Of a stretch of 64,000 nt of DNA, positions 19,457 to 30,710 are shown in pieces. The position numbers were made by a program, and so were the translations under genes. The notes beneath the pieces are model-generated. The model searched no databases. It was not told the DNA's origin and saw only the letters and a list, made by a program, of their open reading frames with translations. Where the stretch lies: positions 7,500,001 to 7,564,000 of the forward strand of contig JAFCIZ010000001.1 of the NCBI GenBank assembly GCA_017871115.1, in the 5' to 3' direction. The stretch comes from Cunninghamella blakesleeana. Its lineage: Eukaryota > Mucoromycota > Mucoromycetes > Mucorales > Cunninghamellaceae. The number at the start of each line of letters is the position of its first letter. Position 1 is the stretch's first letter.

Positions 19457-19560
19457 CAACACTACTTTCCAAAACTATAAAAGGAAATTCTACTTTTCAA
19501 ACAACCCAAAATTTACACAACAATACAAACTCTCCTTTATTTTAACAAAAACACACAGCA

Positions 19561-19612
19561 CAAAGCAGGAGCTTACGCGCACCATCTGGCTAATTGTTTA
19601 TCCATGAAGAGG
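19561..19612. repeat. 52-bp inverted repeat, right arm (mate at 1537-1588)
   Basis: Begins CAAAGCAGGAGCTTACGCGC and ends CCATGAAGAGG, 14 bp from the tRNA gene. It is the reverse complement of 1537-1588 apart from one base. Confidence 0.6.
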
Positions 19613-19626
19613 TTGGTAAAAAGATA

Positions 19627-19698
19627 TTCCCACACGGGGAATCGAACCCCGGCCACGGCGGTGAAAGCGCCGGATCCTAGCCACTAGACCATATGGGA
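19627..19698 (-). tRNA. tRNA-Glu (UUC)
   Basis: The 72-nt sequence folds into a standard cloverleaf: acceptor TCCCATA with TGTGGGA, anticodon stem CGGCG/CGCCG around CTTTCAC, and T stem CGGGG/CCCCG around TTCGATT. The anticodon is TTC. The A box (TGGTCTAGTGG) and B box (GGTTCGATTCC) promoters are intact. There is no intron. A T5 run just after the 3' end (plus-strand AAAAA near 19618) is a good RNA polymerase III terminator. The transposon nest ends directly downstream of it. Confidence 0.95.
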
Positions 19699-21171
19699 GG
19701 TCACATGACTTAGACCTTGCTGGGAAGTCTTTGAAACCAAATCGTCTTGTTTCTGACCATTAACTCTTCTTTTTTATATTTTATTTTATATATTTTTATT
19801 TATTTTTGCATCGTATAACTTTATTCATTATTTTTTATATTTTTTATATAGAATTTTATTTTTATTTTTATTATTTTGATTTTATTTTTTATTTCGAATT
19901 TTAGCTTGATTTGGGTTATTTTTAATTATTTTTAAATACCGACAATATTATATATAAGTTAAACTGAATTAGAAATAAAATCAATACCTCTCTTTCGTGT
20001 ATTGATCACAAGTTGTTTATTGTTTAGTTTAGAGAATAGTTTTGGTAGAATAGTTTCTATTTTGAATATTTTGTTTTTATTTTTATTTTGTTTTTATATT
20101 TTTATATTTTTATTTTATCTTTACAAACACTTGAACCTAGCCACTTCAAGTCGAAACACCACACGTGACATGACTTATAGTTTGCTTATATATATATTTC
20201 AAGTTATCTCTCATCTTTAGCCTTTTTTTTTATTTTTACTTTTAACGTTTTCATTTTATTTTATTATTTTATTATAATTATTTTAAACCTTATTACATTT
20301 TAGATTCCAATAGAAATATGTAAATATAAATCAAGATTTCATTATAATAGTAAAACTAAAGTTTTTTTAACATATTAGTCATTCATCTTGGTTTTAGTTT
20401 AGTTTTTTTATTTTTTTATTTCTTTTGGTTAAAGAACTTGGAAATATTTTATTTTGTTATTTTTATTTTTCTTATATTATTTTAGTTTATGTATTTCATT
20501 TTATTTTATTTCATTTATTTTACTTTGTTTTATTCATATATTATGTTTTATTGTTTAATTCGATTTCCCCTATCGAATTATACGTATTGATAATTAATTT
20601 TTATTTTTTATAACTCTTGGACCTAGCCGCTTCAAGTTGAAGCACCATCCGTACTGCGACTTAAGGATTGGTTAGGTTAATTTGAACAAATAACTAGCAT
20701 TTATATAATTTTTTTAATAATCATGTATTTAGGTAATAGAGAATAATTTTACCAATCAGGACTATTTTTTTTAGAATAAAAATAAGGTTTGAATAAATTT
20801 AAACCCCTTCATTTTCATTCTCGGTTATTTTTTTCTTTTTTTAACATTTTTAAATACATATTACATTCAATTGCTTTACTTTTGGCTCATTTTATTAAAG
20901 TTAACATCTGGTAAAAGTTACACACTATAGTTAAATAATATTACAAGTTGTATATACTGATATTTTCAAACTTTGAGTTATTAATAAATATACTTTTCAC
21001 TGGTTATTTATTGTTAGCTATTTATTACAAATAAAAAATCCCACGTTGACATATTAAAGGTATAAAAATTCTTTTTCTTTTTTTTTTTCTTTTTTTTCCC
21101 TCTTCTTTCTCTTTTTATCTTTACTATTTTATTCACGAATTCTTTATTTTTTGTTTTTTTTATAAACTAGG
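19699..21171. other. Intergenic region with a diverged direct repeat
   Basis: About 1.5 kb, very AT-rich, no convincing gene. Two 48-bp segments at 20130-20177 and 20616-20663 match at 37 of 48 positions (core CCTAGCC.CTTCAAGT.GAA). The short frames near 20002 and 20425 look like AT-rich chance frames. Confidence 0.5.
20130..20177. repeat. Direct repeat copy 1 (copy 2 at 20616-20663)
   Basis: Starts CTTGAACCTAGCC and ends GACTTA. The second copy starts CTTGGACCTAGCC and ends GACTTA. These are GC-richer islands in AT-rich DNA. Confidence 0.6.
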
Positions 21172-22654
21172 ATGTTATCAAGGTAATTTATTACTAAATA
21201 AAATATATTTAAAATACATCAACACATGTATTGTTGACTAAAATAAAACAATGAACATAAAATAGTAATCAAGTCAAACACTTTGCTATTACTCAACGAT
21301 CAGAAAAAAAGATCGTATTAACTGGAACTGAAACTGAAGAAGAAGCAAGAAAGGCAGAGCAACAACCCGTTCATATTCCACAACCACCTACTTATAATGA
21401 TGTTCACACTCAAAGAGTACACTTGAAACAAAAATTAGCTGCTGGATTTCGACTTTTGGCTAAGTTTGGTTGGGATGAAGGTGTAGGTAATGTTTGACAT
21501 ATATACATACTTGTATATATATTTCAATCGGTCTTGTTATTGTGTAATAATTCGATATTATCAGCCTATCACGCATTAATATTTAATGGATAATTTGATC
21601 TATTTACATTATGCTAAAAAAATCAGCCGGAACTTTAAAAGTGATCAATTAGGAAAACATGATATGATTTTTTTTTAAAAAAAAAGGATAAAAAAAAGTG
21701 GTATAGAAAGGATGCAAACTCATTGTAATTACGATTATTTATTTTATTCTATTTTTATCATGTTATTATAATGTAGCTGGACATGCCACTTGTAGAGACC
21801 CTGAATATCCTGATCTTTTTTGGTAAGAATTATATTGTAGCAATGCGACAATTATAATGATTCAATGTCATATACACGATTATATTTGCTTATTTAATGA
21901 TTATTTTTTTCTTTTTAAACAAATATATGAATTAAAATAGGGTAAACGCTTTTGGACAGCATTTTGGAAGTATTAAAGCTAGTGATTTAGTGTTAGTAGA
22001 TCATGATGGAAATATCGTACGAGGTAACCGAATGGTAAATAAAGCTGCTTTTGTTATTCATGGTACAATTCATCAGGCTCGTCAAGACGTTGTTTGTGCT
22101 GTTCATACGTAATGAACTATTTTTATGAAAATATATACATTACTAATTATATTGTGGGTGCTTTTTTTTATAAAAAAATATTAATATACTTTTTATTTTT
22201 TTTTTATTTTTTTAGTCATTCCATGTATGGAAAAACTTTCTCAGCCTTAGGGAGACCATTATTGCCTATTACTCAGGATGCATGTGCTTTTTATGAAGAT
22301 CACAGTGTATATGATCAATTTGGTGGTGTTGTTTTTGACGCTGAAGAAGGTGAACGATTAGTTAAATATTTGGGGCCAAAGAATAAAGCTATTATTTTAC
22401 AAAACCATGGATTATTGACTGTGGGACATACTGTTGATGCAGCTTTTTGGTGGTTTGTTTCCATGGAAAGATGCTGTCAATCTCAGTTATTAGCTGAAGC
22501 TGCTGCCACTAATGGATATCATGATTTAAAAGTTATTCCTCATGAAATTGCTCAAGGTACTCAAAAAAATATTGGTTTACCTCATTCTGGTTATGCTCAA
22601 TTCCAACCTATGTATGAAATGATTATTAAAGAACATCCTGATTGTTTGGAATAA
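21172..22654 (+). CDS. Class II aldolase/adducin-domain protein
   Basis: Five exons: 21172-21182, 21266-21486, 21777-21822, 21941-22108, 22216-22654, giving about 294 residues. The 11-nt first exon (ATG TTA TCA AG) is supported by a good donor, a TACTAA branch-like motif and frame-keeping. The fold is that of zinc-dependent fuculose-phosphate aldolase / adducin heads: 'AGHATCRDPEYPDLFWVNAFG', the metal-binding 'HTHS' and 'QNHGLLTVG'. Family members act on sugar phosphates or have lost catalysis, as in adducin; the substrate here cannot be read from sequence. The fungal proteins of this type are mostly uncharacterised. It is the first gene after the transposon nest and the tRNA. Confidence 0.85.
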
Positions 22655-23048
22655 TTATATAAAACATATTAGTCAATATAAAAAATATATGAATAAAGTT
22701 ATTGTATGTTAGTCTAAAAAAATGGATCAGTTTTATTGTTATTATTATTTGAAAATATCTTTAAATACGGTGTTAAAACATTATAAAAATATAAATAAAG
22801 TTTTATAAAATAAAATGATCAATTTATATTTTAAAATATTGATATAGCTTTTAAACTCATAACATTTTTATTTTCAAGAGAAATCTTTTTTCTTTTACAC
22901 AGCTTACAGAGTATTTATAATTTTTTTTTTATTATAATCATTTCAATTAAAATAAAATTAATAATCAAATAAAATAACAAAATAATATTTAACCATTATA
23001 ATAAATAATCAACCAATATTTATATAACTTTATCTATATTTATGAACA

Positions 23049-23996
23049 TTAACTATCAATTTTTCGTTTTTTTTGTTGATGATTTGATGATGAACTAGTA
23101 TCTTGATCGCTTCCTTCTTCTTCTGATACATCTCGGCTATTGGTGCAGCTACTATCATCTAAAATTGTTCGTTTTCTATGTTTTCGTTTCCAGAATTTTT
23201 CCTATTAAATAAATATTAAAAAATAAATTAGTGAATTAAATACAATAACTAAAAAAACTTATACATTAAATAGGGTGTAATTATTTTTAAAATAAAATAA
23301 AAAAATATTATTTACCACTACATCTTCGGCGCCAAATATACCGCTAAACTGTCTTACAAAGTCATGACTTCTATCTTCCCATAACCCAAAAGTGTCATGT
23401 AATGCCGTTTTAATATTTTGTCTAAAGTCATCAATTGATTTTTTAGTTTTGATTTTACGTTCCTATTAAAAGAATGGATAAATATTAATAATAATAAAAG
23501 TTAATTTATATATTTGCCTTTTTTTTATCATTTTAATTTCCATCTATTTTTTTTTTTTTTAAAAAAAAAATGCTTACTTTAAGGAAAGAGATATTTAACT
23601 CTTTAGCACTAACACCACGTTCTAAATTTCTACGCAAGTAAGCATCATAATCACGTACAATGCGAGTTATCAAATCAGAAGTTGAAATACCTTCCGTTCT
23701 TTCAGTTGGCCAAAATCTTCCTTGGTCTTTAACAAAGGCATATACATCACCAGATTCAGAGCTGCCATAAGGTTCGGCATCGTGAGCTACATAATCAATT
23801 TGATGTTTGTCTAAAAATTCTTGCGTAACAATCCATGGGGCATCTCTGACTACTTCATCCACCCATTTACAATGTCTTACCGCTTCATAACGTTCTACGT
23901 CGCTCATTACAGTTTTACCTTTACGTTTATGTGTTTCAATATCATTGCAAACTATAATTTATAATAGTAATGAAAATAAATAAATTAACTTATCAG

Positions 23997-24032
<36 letters not shown>

Positions 24033-24596
24033 ATTATTATTATTATTATCATATATCTACGTACCACCAACTAAAAGGTGTACATTTTTAAAGGCTTTTT
24101 TCGATTGTTCTAAGGCTTTAGCGTGACCAAAATGGAATAAATCAAAAATACCATCACTATATATACGAACTGGACGATCTTTAGCAGGCTAAATATAAAA
24201 AATAAAATAAAATAAACAATATATAGTATTAATACATATATACGCACATAAATATATATATAAATGTACATACATAAACACATAAATATTGATAAAATAT
24301 AAATATAAATATAAATACAAATATAAATATAAATATGAATATAAAAATACGAATATATAAATATAAAAAGCCTCACCATGTTTATTTTAAAACCATATTT
24401 CTTTTCAAGTCGTTTGACCAATACTTCATCATCTTCGATAGTTGGAGTTGCTGAGGATTCTACTATTGGAACGTCGGAACCTGTAACCGATTCAACATTA
24501 TCTTCATCTATTATATTGAACCAATAATATACTTTTATTTAGATAAAGGGTCCTTGGTGTAGTTGCTACCTTTTTTATTATCATCATATTATATAC

Positions 24597-24633
<37 letters not shown>

Positions 24634-24714
24634 ACCTGAAGCATCACGTGAAGTAGGTTGATCAATAGGTTCGGCAAGAGCTAAAGATTGTTCATGGGTA
24701 GATTTTTTAGACAT
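23049..24714 (-). CDS. PCT1: Choline-phosphate cytidylyltransferase
   Basis: Six exons on the minus strand: 24636-24714, 24377-24507, 24065-24188, 23578-23951, 23316-23462, 23049-23201, giving 335 residues. The enzyme makes CDP-choline from CTP and phosphocholine, the rate-setting step of the Kennedy route to phosphatidylcholine. Visible signatures are '[19 protein letters not shown]' (nucleotidyltransferase HxGH), '[15 protein letters not shown]', '[11 protein letters not shown]' and '[11 protein letters not shown]' (RTxGISTS). A basic, amphipathic region after the core ('[17 protein letters not shown]') would be the membrane-sensing part. The tail ends in a Lys/Arg cluster that could be a nuclear signal. 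It is divergent with the DNAJC11-like gene, with 282 bp between start codons. Confidence 0.93.
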
Positions 24715-24996
24715 ACTTGTATGTTTGTTTTGTGGACATGGAAAAAAAGAGAAAAAAAAATAAGAAGAGAGAAGAAAAAAGAAAAAAAATTCAATTTGGA
24801 TTTTTAAAAAAAATGCCCATATAATATTTAAATCCCTATTATTCCTTTTCTTTTTTTCACCTAGCCTGGAAAGAAAAACGGAGTTTTAATTTCCCACTAC
24901 GATAAAATTATTAAATTTTTTTCACCCTCTCTTTTTCTTTTTTCCCTCTCCACTGTTATTATTATTTAAAATTAATAACAAATAGAGTTTAGAAAA

Positions 24997-25913
24997 ATGG
25001 ATCCTTATGATTTTTCAACCCATGGATCTTTAATGGACGAAGACATTAATGATTTTGATGATTTAGAACAACTTGAAAAAGATCTCATGCCTCAGGCAGC
25101 CGATTTTTATGGAGTATTGAATGTTTCAAAAACTGTACGTGTCACTATTTAACTAGTAAATATTTCAACATACCAAAAAACAGACATACACACAAATCTA
25201 TCTATCTATATATATATACAAATAAATAGATTTGTGTTTATGAATGTATGAATGTATGCATGCATACATATATATGTATATTTTAAAAAAATTCAAATGG
25301 TTAAATGTTTTCAATATTATTGTTTATTAATATTATTATTGTTATTTTTGTTATTATTGTTGATAGGCCACAAATGAAGAATTAAAAGATTCTTACAAAA
25401 AATTATGCCGTTTCTTCCACCCTGATAAAGTAACAATTATTAATCAATCATTTTATATATCTTAAAAGAGAAAAAAATATACATGAATGCAATGTATATA
25501 CTTATCTTTTACAAAACTTTCTTTTATATTTATAGCATAAAAATGACGAACATAAAAAAATAGCTGAATCTCGGTTTCAAATTATTCAAAAAGCATACGA
25601 AGGTAAAATATATATCTCTTTAGGCTATAAAACAACCATATATGTGTATATGTATACGTTTTTTATTTTTTTATTTTTTTATTTTTTATTTTTTAAATTA
25701 TCCTGTAATATATTATTTATATTATAGTTCTTAGTGATCCTCAGAAAAGAATTATATATGATACCTACGGAGAGGAAGGGTTGAATGCTACTTGGCAAGT
25801 TGGGCCAAAATATAAAACACCAGAAGAAGTAAGTTGTCAGTTAATAAAAATGATAAATGGCAATATATATAAACGTATATATATGTGGATAGAATAAGAG
25901 GGTTAAATGGTAT

Positions 25914-25953
<40 letters not shown>

Positions 25954-27259
25954 ATGAATGGTAGCTTCAAGCAGAATATGAAAAGAAAGCTAGACAAAAA
26001 CGTGAACAAGATTTAGAAAATTTAATCCGTTCTAGAAACGACGTAGAGGTTAGTTTCAATGCTGCTGGAATTTTTGATCCCTATGAACCTCCTGTCTTTT
26101 CAACATTTGGTCAACCAGCTCTTGCTCCAAAAAAGAAAAGTCCTCTTCACTTTTTAACAAAAGGTCAAGTACAACATTTATTTATGCGTCATTCATTTGA
26201 GGTAATAAAATAGTGGTTATAATGAAAAAATATACAATAGCAATGAAAGAAAAGGGCTTAGTTAGAATGTATATATATTTAATAGACTGAGCTTACACCA
26301 CAAACTCGTTTAATTCTTGGTGGATCAATGATATCTCGTTCTGGAATGGGAGGTGGAAACTTGGTAGGAACTATTCGTCATGCTGCCTCGCCCAAACTCT
26401 CATATGAAGTAAGTTTAATTTTTTTATAATAGAGAATGATGAGCAACAGTAATTATAATAATGGTAAAATGTATACTAAATACTAAATAATATATTATTT
26501 AAATTATATTATAGTTAAATGCAACAATCTTACGCCCTAGAGGATTAACGTTTAGAACATATTATAATATGTCTTCAGATAGGTAAAGTAAATAATTATA
26601 ATGATAAAAATGATAATTGAGATAAAAAAAAAAAAGCTGTATTCATCTCTTTTTTATGTACTTTGTTTTTTTTAAAATAAAATAGTTTTTGTAACACTAC
26701 TTTTCACTCTAAATCATTTTATTCTCCACCAGTTGTTAAAGTAACTACTGGACGACGATTATTTACTTCAACAACAGGTTATATTACTTACCGTACTGGT
26801 GAATGGTCTCTCTTAGGATGGGGTGGTGACACTTCTAGAAGTATGGATAAATCATCTGTTTCTTTAGGATTGGCTGGTGTGGCTGGAAAAAACAAGAAGG
26901 GTAACTATAGCTGTGAAATCCAGGTAAAAATTAGTAATCTTTTCAACTAACAAAAAAAAAAAGACAAAGAAGGATGAAGATGAAATAAATAGAATATTAA
27001 ATGATATTATTTTTATTTTTATTTTTATTCTGTATAGACTGGTATCATTTCGTCTCATCTTGCTGCAGATTATACTCACAAAGTAGATCGTCATATGCGT
27101 CTTCGTATATCAGGATCAGTTTCTACAGTAGGCGGCGTTACAGCAAGTATTGGTAGTGAGCATAAAGTGTCAACACATATTAAATTTGGAATGGCTATGG
27201 AATGTGGGAATCCAACAGGTGTTTTAGTGAAGTTTAAGTAAGTTTGCTATACTTTTTGC

Positions 27260-27292
<33 letters not shown>

Positions 27293-28397
27293 GTGCAGCC
27301 GTAAATACTTGTATATTCATGTTAATGCAACTTTTTTATTTATTTTTTATTGGATAAATCATGATGTTTACTTAGGATCTCAAGACTTGGTCAAAAATTA
27401 ACATTACCAATCATTCTCTCCTCTGAATTTGATTTAAGATTGACATTCTTTGGTACTTTAATCCCTGCAACTTTGGCTATGGCAATTGATCAGTTATTAT
27501 TAAAGCCCAGACGACAGAAGTTAATTAAAGAGTAAGTAACGATTGGAAAAGTTTTATATTTATTTAAATTATTTATTAATCTTTCTGTTGCTTTAAACTT
27601 TATATTACGTTACTTTAGGAAAATACGAGAACTTCGAGAAATGCATGCTGATGTTTTAGCTACTAGAAAGGCGGAAGCTGAAGATGCTCAACAATTAGTG
27701 GCAGCTGCAGCTCAAAGAAAGACAAAATTGGAAAGTGATAAAAAAGATGGTAAATAAATAAATAAATAATATTAACAATGAAAATAATAAAAAGGAATCT
27801 AAAAGAAAATATTACATTAACAAAGGGATAAATAATAAATAAAAATGATAAAATAAAAAAAACGCAAGGGATTGTTTATTTATTTATTATTTATTATTTA
27901 TTATTTACTTATTATGATAAATATAGGTCTTGTTATTATTAAAGCATTATATGGGCATTTGGAAAATATAGACGAAAACGACGATAGCGATGAATTACCT
28001 GAAGGTGTTATTGATGTAACAGTTGTCTTACAAGCTATGATCAATGAATCCCGATTAACTATTCCAAGCGGTCATTCAAAGGTAAAAAAGAATAAAAATA
28101 AAAAAGTTTTCTATATCTTTTAAAATAGTTTCGGAGTAGTAACATTTTTTTTTATTTTCTATTTTTTATTTTGATAGACCAATATATGTGGTTTTTATGA
28201 TCCATGTTTAGGTGAACAAAAGAAGTTATTAGTAAAATACAGATTCCAAAACAATTTACATCAAGCCATTGTAAAAGATAATTCAGCACTGATTGTTCCA
28301 ATGAGAGGTAAAATGAAATATAGTAATAATTAAAATATTGAATACAATTATTGACCTTTTTTTATTATTATTTTTATTCATAGCTCACCTAATTTAG
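24997..28397 (+). CDS. DNAJC11-like J-domain protein
   Basis: Fourteen exons: 24997-25134, 25367-25429, 25536-25602, 25728-25828, 25965-26201, 26286-26408, 26515-26582, 26686-26923, 27038-27237, 27376-27531, 27619-27749, 27927-28081, 28178-28307, 28384-28397, about 606 residues. The J domain is at about residues 36-105, with 'FFHPDKHKND' (HPD, needed to stimulate Hsp70) and 'IYDTYGEEGL'. The C-terminal half ends in a DUF3395-type region ('ALYGHLENID', 'VIDVTVVLQAMINESRLTIP', 'FYDPCLGE'), as in animal DNAJC11, a mitochondrial outer-membrane protein tied to MICOS and cristae. Localisation here is inferred. The middle region is rich in Gly and beta-type text ('FGMAMECGNPTG'). Confidence 0.9.
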
Positions 28398-28861
28398 AAT
28401 TGGATGGTGGACTAAATTTATTTTTAAAATAGGTTACACATAAGCTGTCGGGTGGCGAATTTCAAAGAGGAGTGGTGAATTTTTTTTATTATGATTATTA
28501 CTTTTTATACTTTTTTTTCCTTTTTCCCTTTTTTTTATTTCTTTCTCTCTCTCTCTCTCTCTCTTTTCTCTTCATTATTTTTTTTTCTTTTCTTTCCTTT
28601 CCCTTTCCTTTTTTTTTTCTTTTCTTTTTAATTCTCATTCATCTCTTCCTTCTTTTTAACATTATTAATTTATAATATATTTTTTCATTTCATTAAAAAT
28701 ATATATTTTTATATATATTTATATATAAACTGATTAAATATATTTCACAATAGAATCCATTTATTTTATTATTTTTCTGTTTTAATATTGACATAATTGA
28801 TAATAGTGTGTGCAGCTTTTTTTTTTCTTTTCTTTCAGTAACAACTGGTTTTTAAATAATC
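28398..28861. other. Intergenic region
   Basis: About 460 bp with a long pyrimidine tract (28490-28640, CT and T runs) upstream of the chitin synthase start. Such tracts are common in fungal promoters. No gene seen. Confidence 0.5.
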
Positions 28862-30662
28862 ATGTCTCAACCTCAAAGAAATTCAGGGTATAATCCAGCC
28901 TTACGGAATTATTCTACTGATCCTCGTATGATGCAACAAAGACAAAGTGCACAATCACCACAACATAGACAAAGTAATATGTATCAACAACAGCAAAGGC
29001 CATCACCACCTGGATCTTATAATATGGAAAATATGAATGATAGACCAAGACCTCCACCACATAGACAATCTACTCCTCATTCTTCTTCTACCTCTCGTCA
29101 ATCAACTATGCAACAACAATATTCATATCAGCAACAACAGCAACGTCCAATTGATAATAGACAATCATTATACCAGTCCTCACCACAACAGCAGCGTCCG
29201 CATCCACCTCAACATTATCAGCAACAGCAGCAACAGCATCAACGCATGAGTAGACCTGGTGTAAGGCCACCACCAAATAGTAATTCTAATTATTATATGC
29301 AGCATCCACAACAACAAGGAGGAGCTTATCGCCGTACGACAGTGAATAGATCAAGATCATTATCAAGACCTGAACGTCAGAGACCCCGTCAAGGTATGTT
29401 CCGTACACCTTCTCAACAACGTAGATTAATTGGTAGTGGTTTACCTGGCCCTGCTGGTGCTACTATGATGCATCATTATCAACGTCCACGTATGAATCCA
29501 AACCAACCCATGTCAAATCGATTACAACAACAATTACAGCAACAAAAGTTCCAACAACAGCAAGAAGCTCTTTTAAATAATAATCAATCATCGCAACCTA
29601 TAGACCCTAGACAACAAAAAAAATTAAAACAATTGGAAGAAGAGCAAGAAAAGCCAGATGTATTAACAAATTGGTGGTCATGGATGGCCTTTTTAGCTAC
29701 ATGTTGTATTCCTAATTGGTTTATTCGTGTTTGTTTAAGAAAGCCTAATCCTTTGACTCAACAAGCTTGGAGAGAAAAGGTAAAAAAATTCACCAACATA
29801 AAATCAAAAAACAACATATAAAAAAAGAAAAAAAATGGAAATGGTACCTTTGTGTTTAGCCAATGAAAAGACCTTAAAAATATCACGCGGGACAGACTAA
29901 AAAAATATATAAATATATATAAATGTTATAAATATAAAAAATATTGAAACAAAAAGGAAAGGTGTTTATTTATTTATATTTATGTATTTATTTTTAACTT
30001 CTTTTTTTATATATATTCTATTTTATCTTTATTTTTATATATTTGCTATTATAGTTGACACTTTGTTATATTATCTTTTTATTATGTGCAGCACTTGGCT
30101 TTATTACATATGGTCTTACAGCTACTTTATGTCCAAATCATGAAACCAATCTTGCTTATTCTGCTATTGTGAATGGAAAACGGGTACCAATGTGGAGAAG
30201 AGACGTTCGTGTGTTTGGGCGCGTATATGATTTAGCTGTTATGAGAGAGTTCTTTAAAACAAAAGGTTTAGATCTTTCTAATGATTATGAAAATATGGAT
30301 ATTTCAAGTATATTTAATGGTGATACTACTGGCACTTGTCGTCAATTCCCTGCCTCTTTAGGTGACTGTACCCTTTATAGTCCATATGGTAATATATGCA
30401 CACACACACATATATATACATTTCAATTACTTTATTTTATTCTAATCAATTCTTTTTTCATTTTTTATTTTTTTACTTCATATTTTTGTTTTATTAGGTG
30501 GTTCTCTTAAAACATCAGATGGACAATGCATATCTACTAACGAAATAAAAAATTTACCATCAAAAGGTTCTCTTGCTTACACTTGGGCTGATTTAAGACC
30601 TAATGGAGAGCTAGGTGATACTGATTTAGTGGTTTTGAGCGATAAAGGTAAACATTGACATG

Positions 30663-30710
<48 letters not shown>

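Larger units (their letters stand above)
8385..19461 (+). mobile_element. Second family-A LTR, solo copy split by a mariner-type transposon and the gypsy-like element
   Basis: It starts TGTTATGTTCTGG at 8385, just after a CTAC duplication (8381-8384), and its last base is 19461, followed by the matching CTAC (19462-19465). Its own pieces are 8385-8455, 10159-10720 and 19461, about 0.63 kb. The Tc1/mariner-type element sits at 8456-10156. The gypsy-like element is inserted one base before the LTR end. The body shares the 'AACTCATCTTTTTAGCTAAAG' block and the two 'GTTGATCTTTATCC' blocks with other family-A copies, and has the internal primer-binding-like motif at 10623-10634. Confidence 0.7.
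3114..19522 (+). mobile_element. Family-A LTR, solo copy split by nested insertions
   Basis: The host LTR starts TGTTGCGCGATGGG at 3114 and ends ACACAACA at 19522. It is flanked by a 4-bp TSD, ATAC (3110-3113 and 19523-19526). Its own sequence survives in three pieces: 3114-3695, 8313-8384 and 19462-19522, together about 0.7 kb, which matches the 724-bp copy at 802-1525. The pieces are separated by a family-B LTR (3696-8312) and a second family-A LTR (8385-19461), each with its own CTAC duplication. This is the oldest insertion in the nest that I could delimit. Confidence 0.75.

Noticed and set aside
24110..24421. Minus-strand frame reading through an AT repeat within PCT1
   Set aside because: It reads an intron; only its ends match the spliced PCT1 exons.
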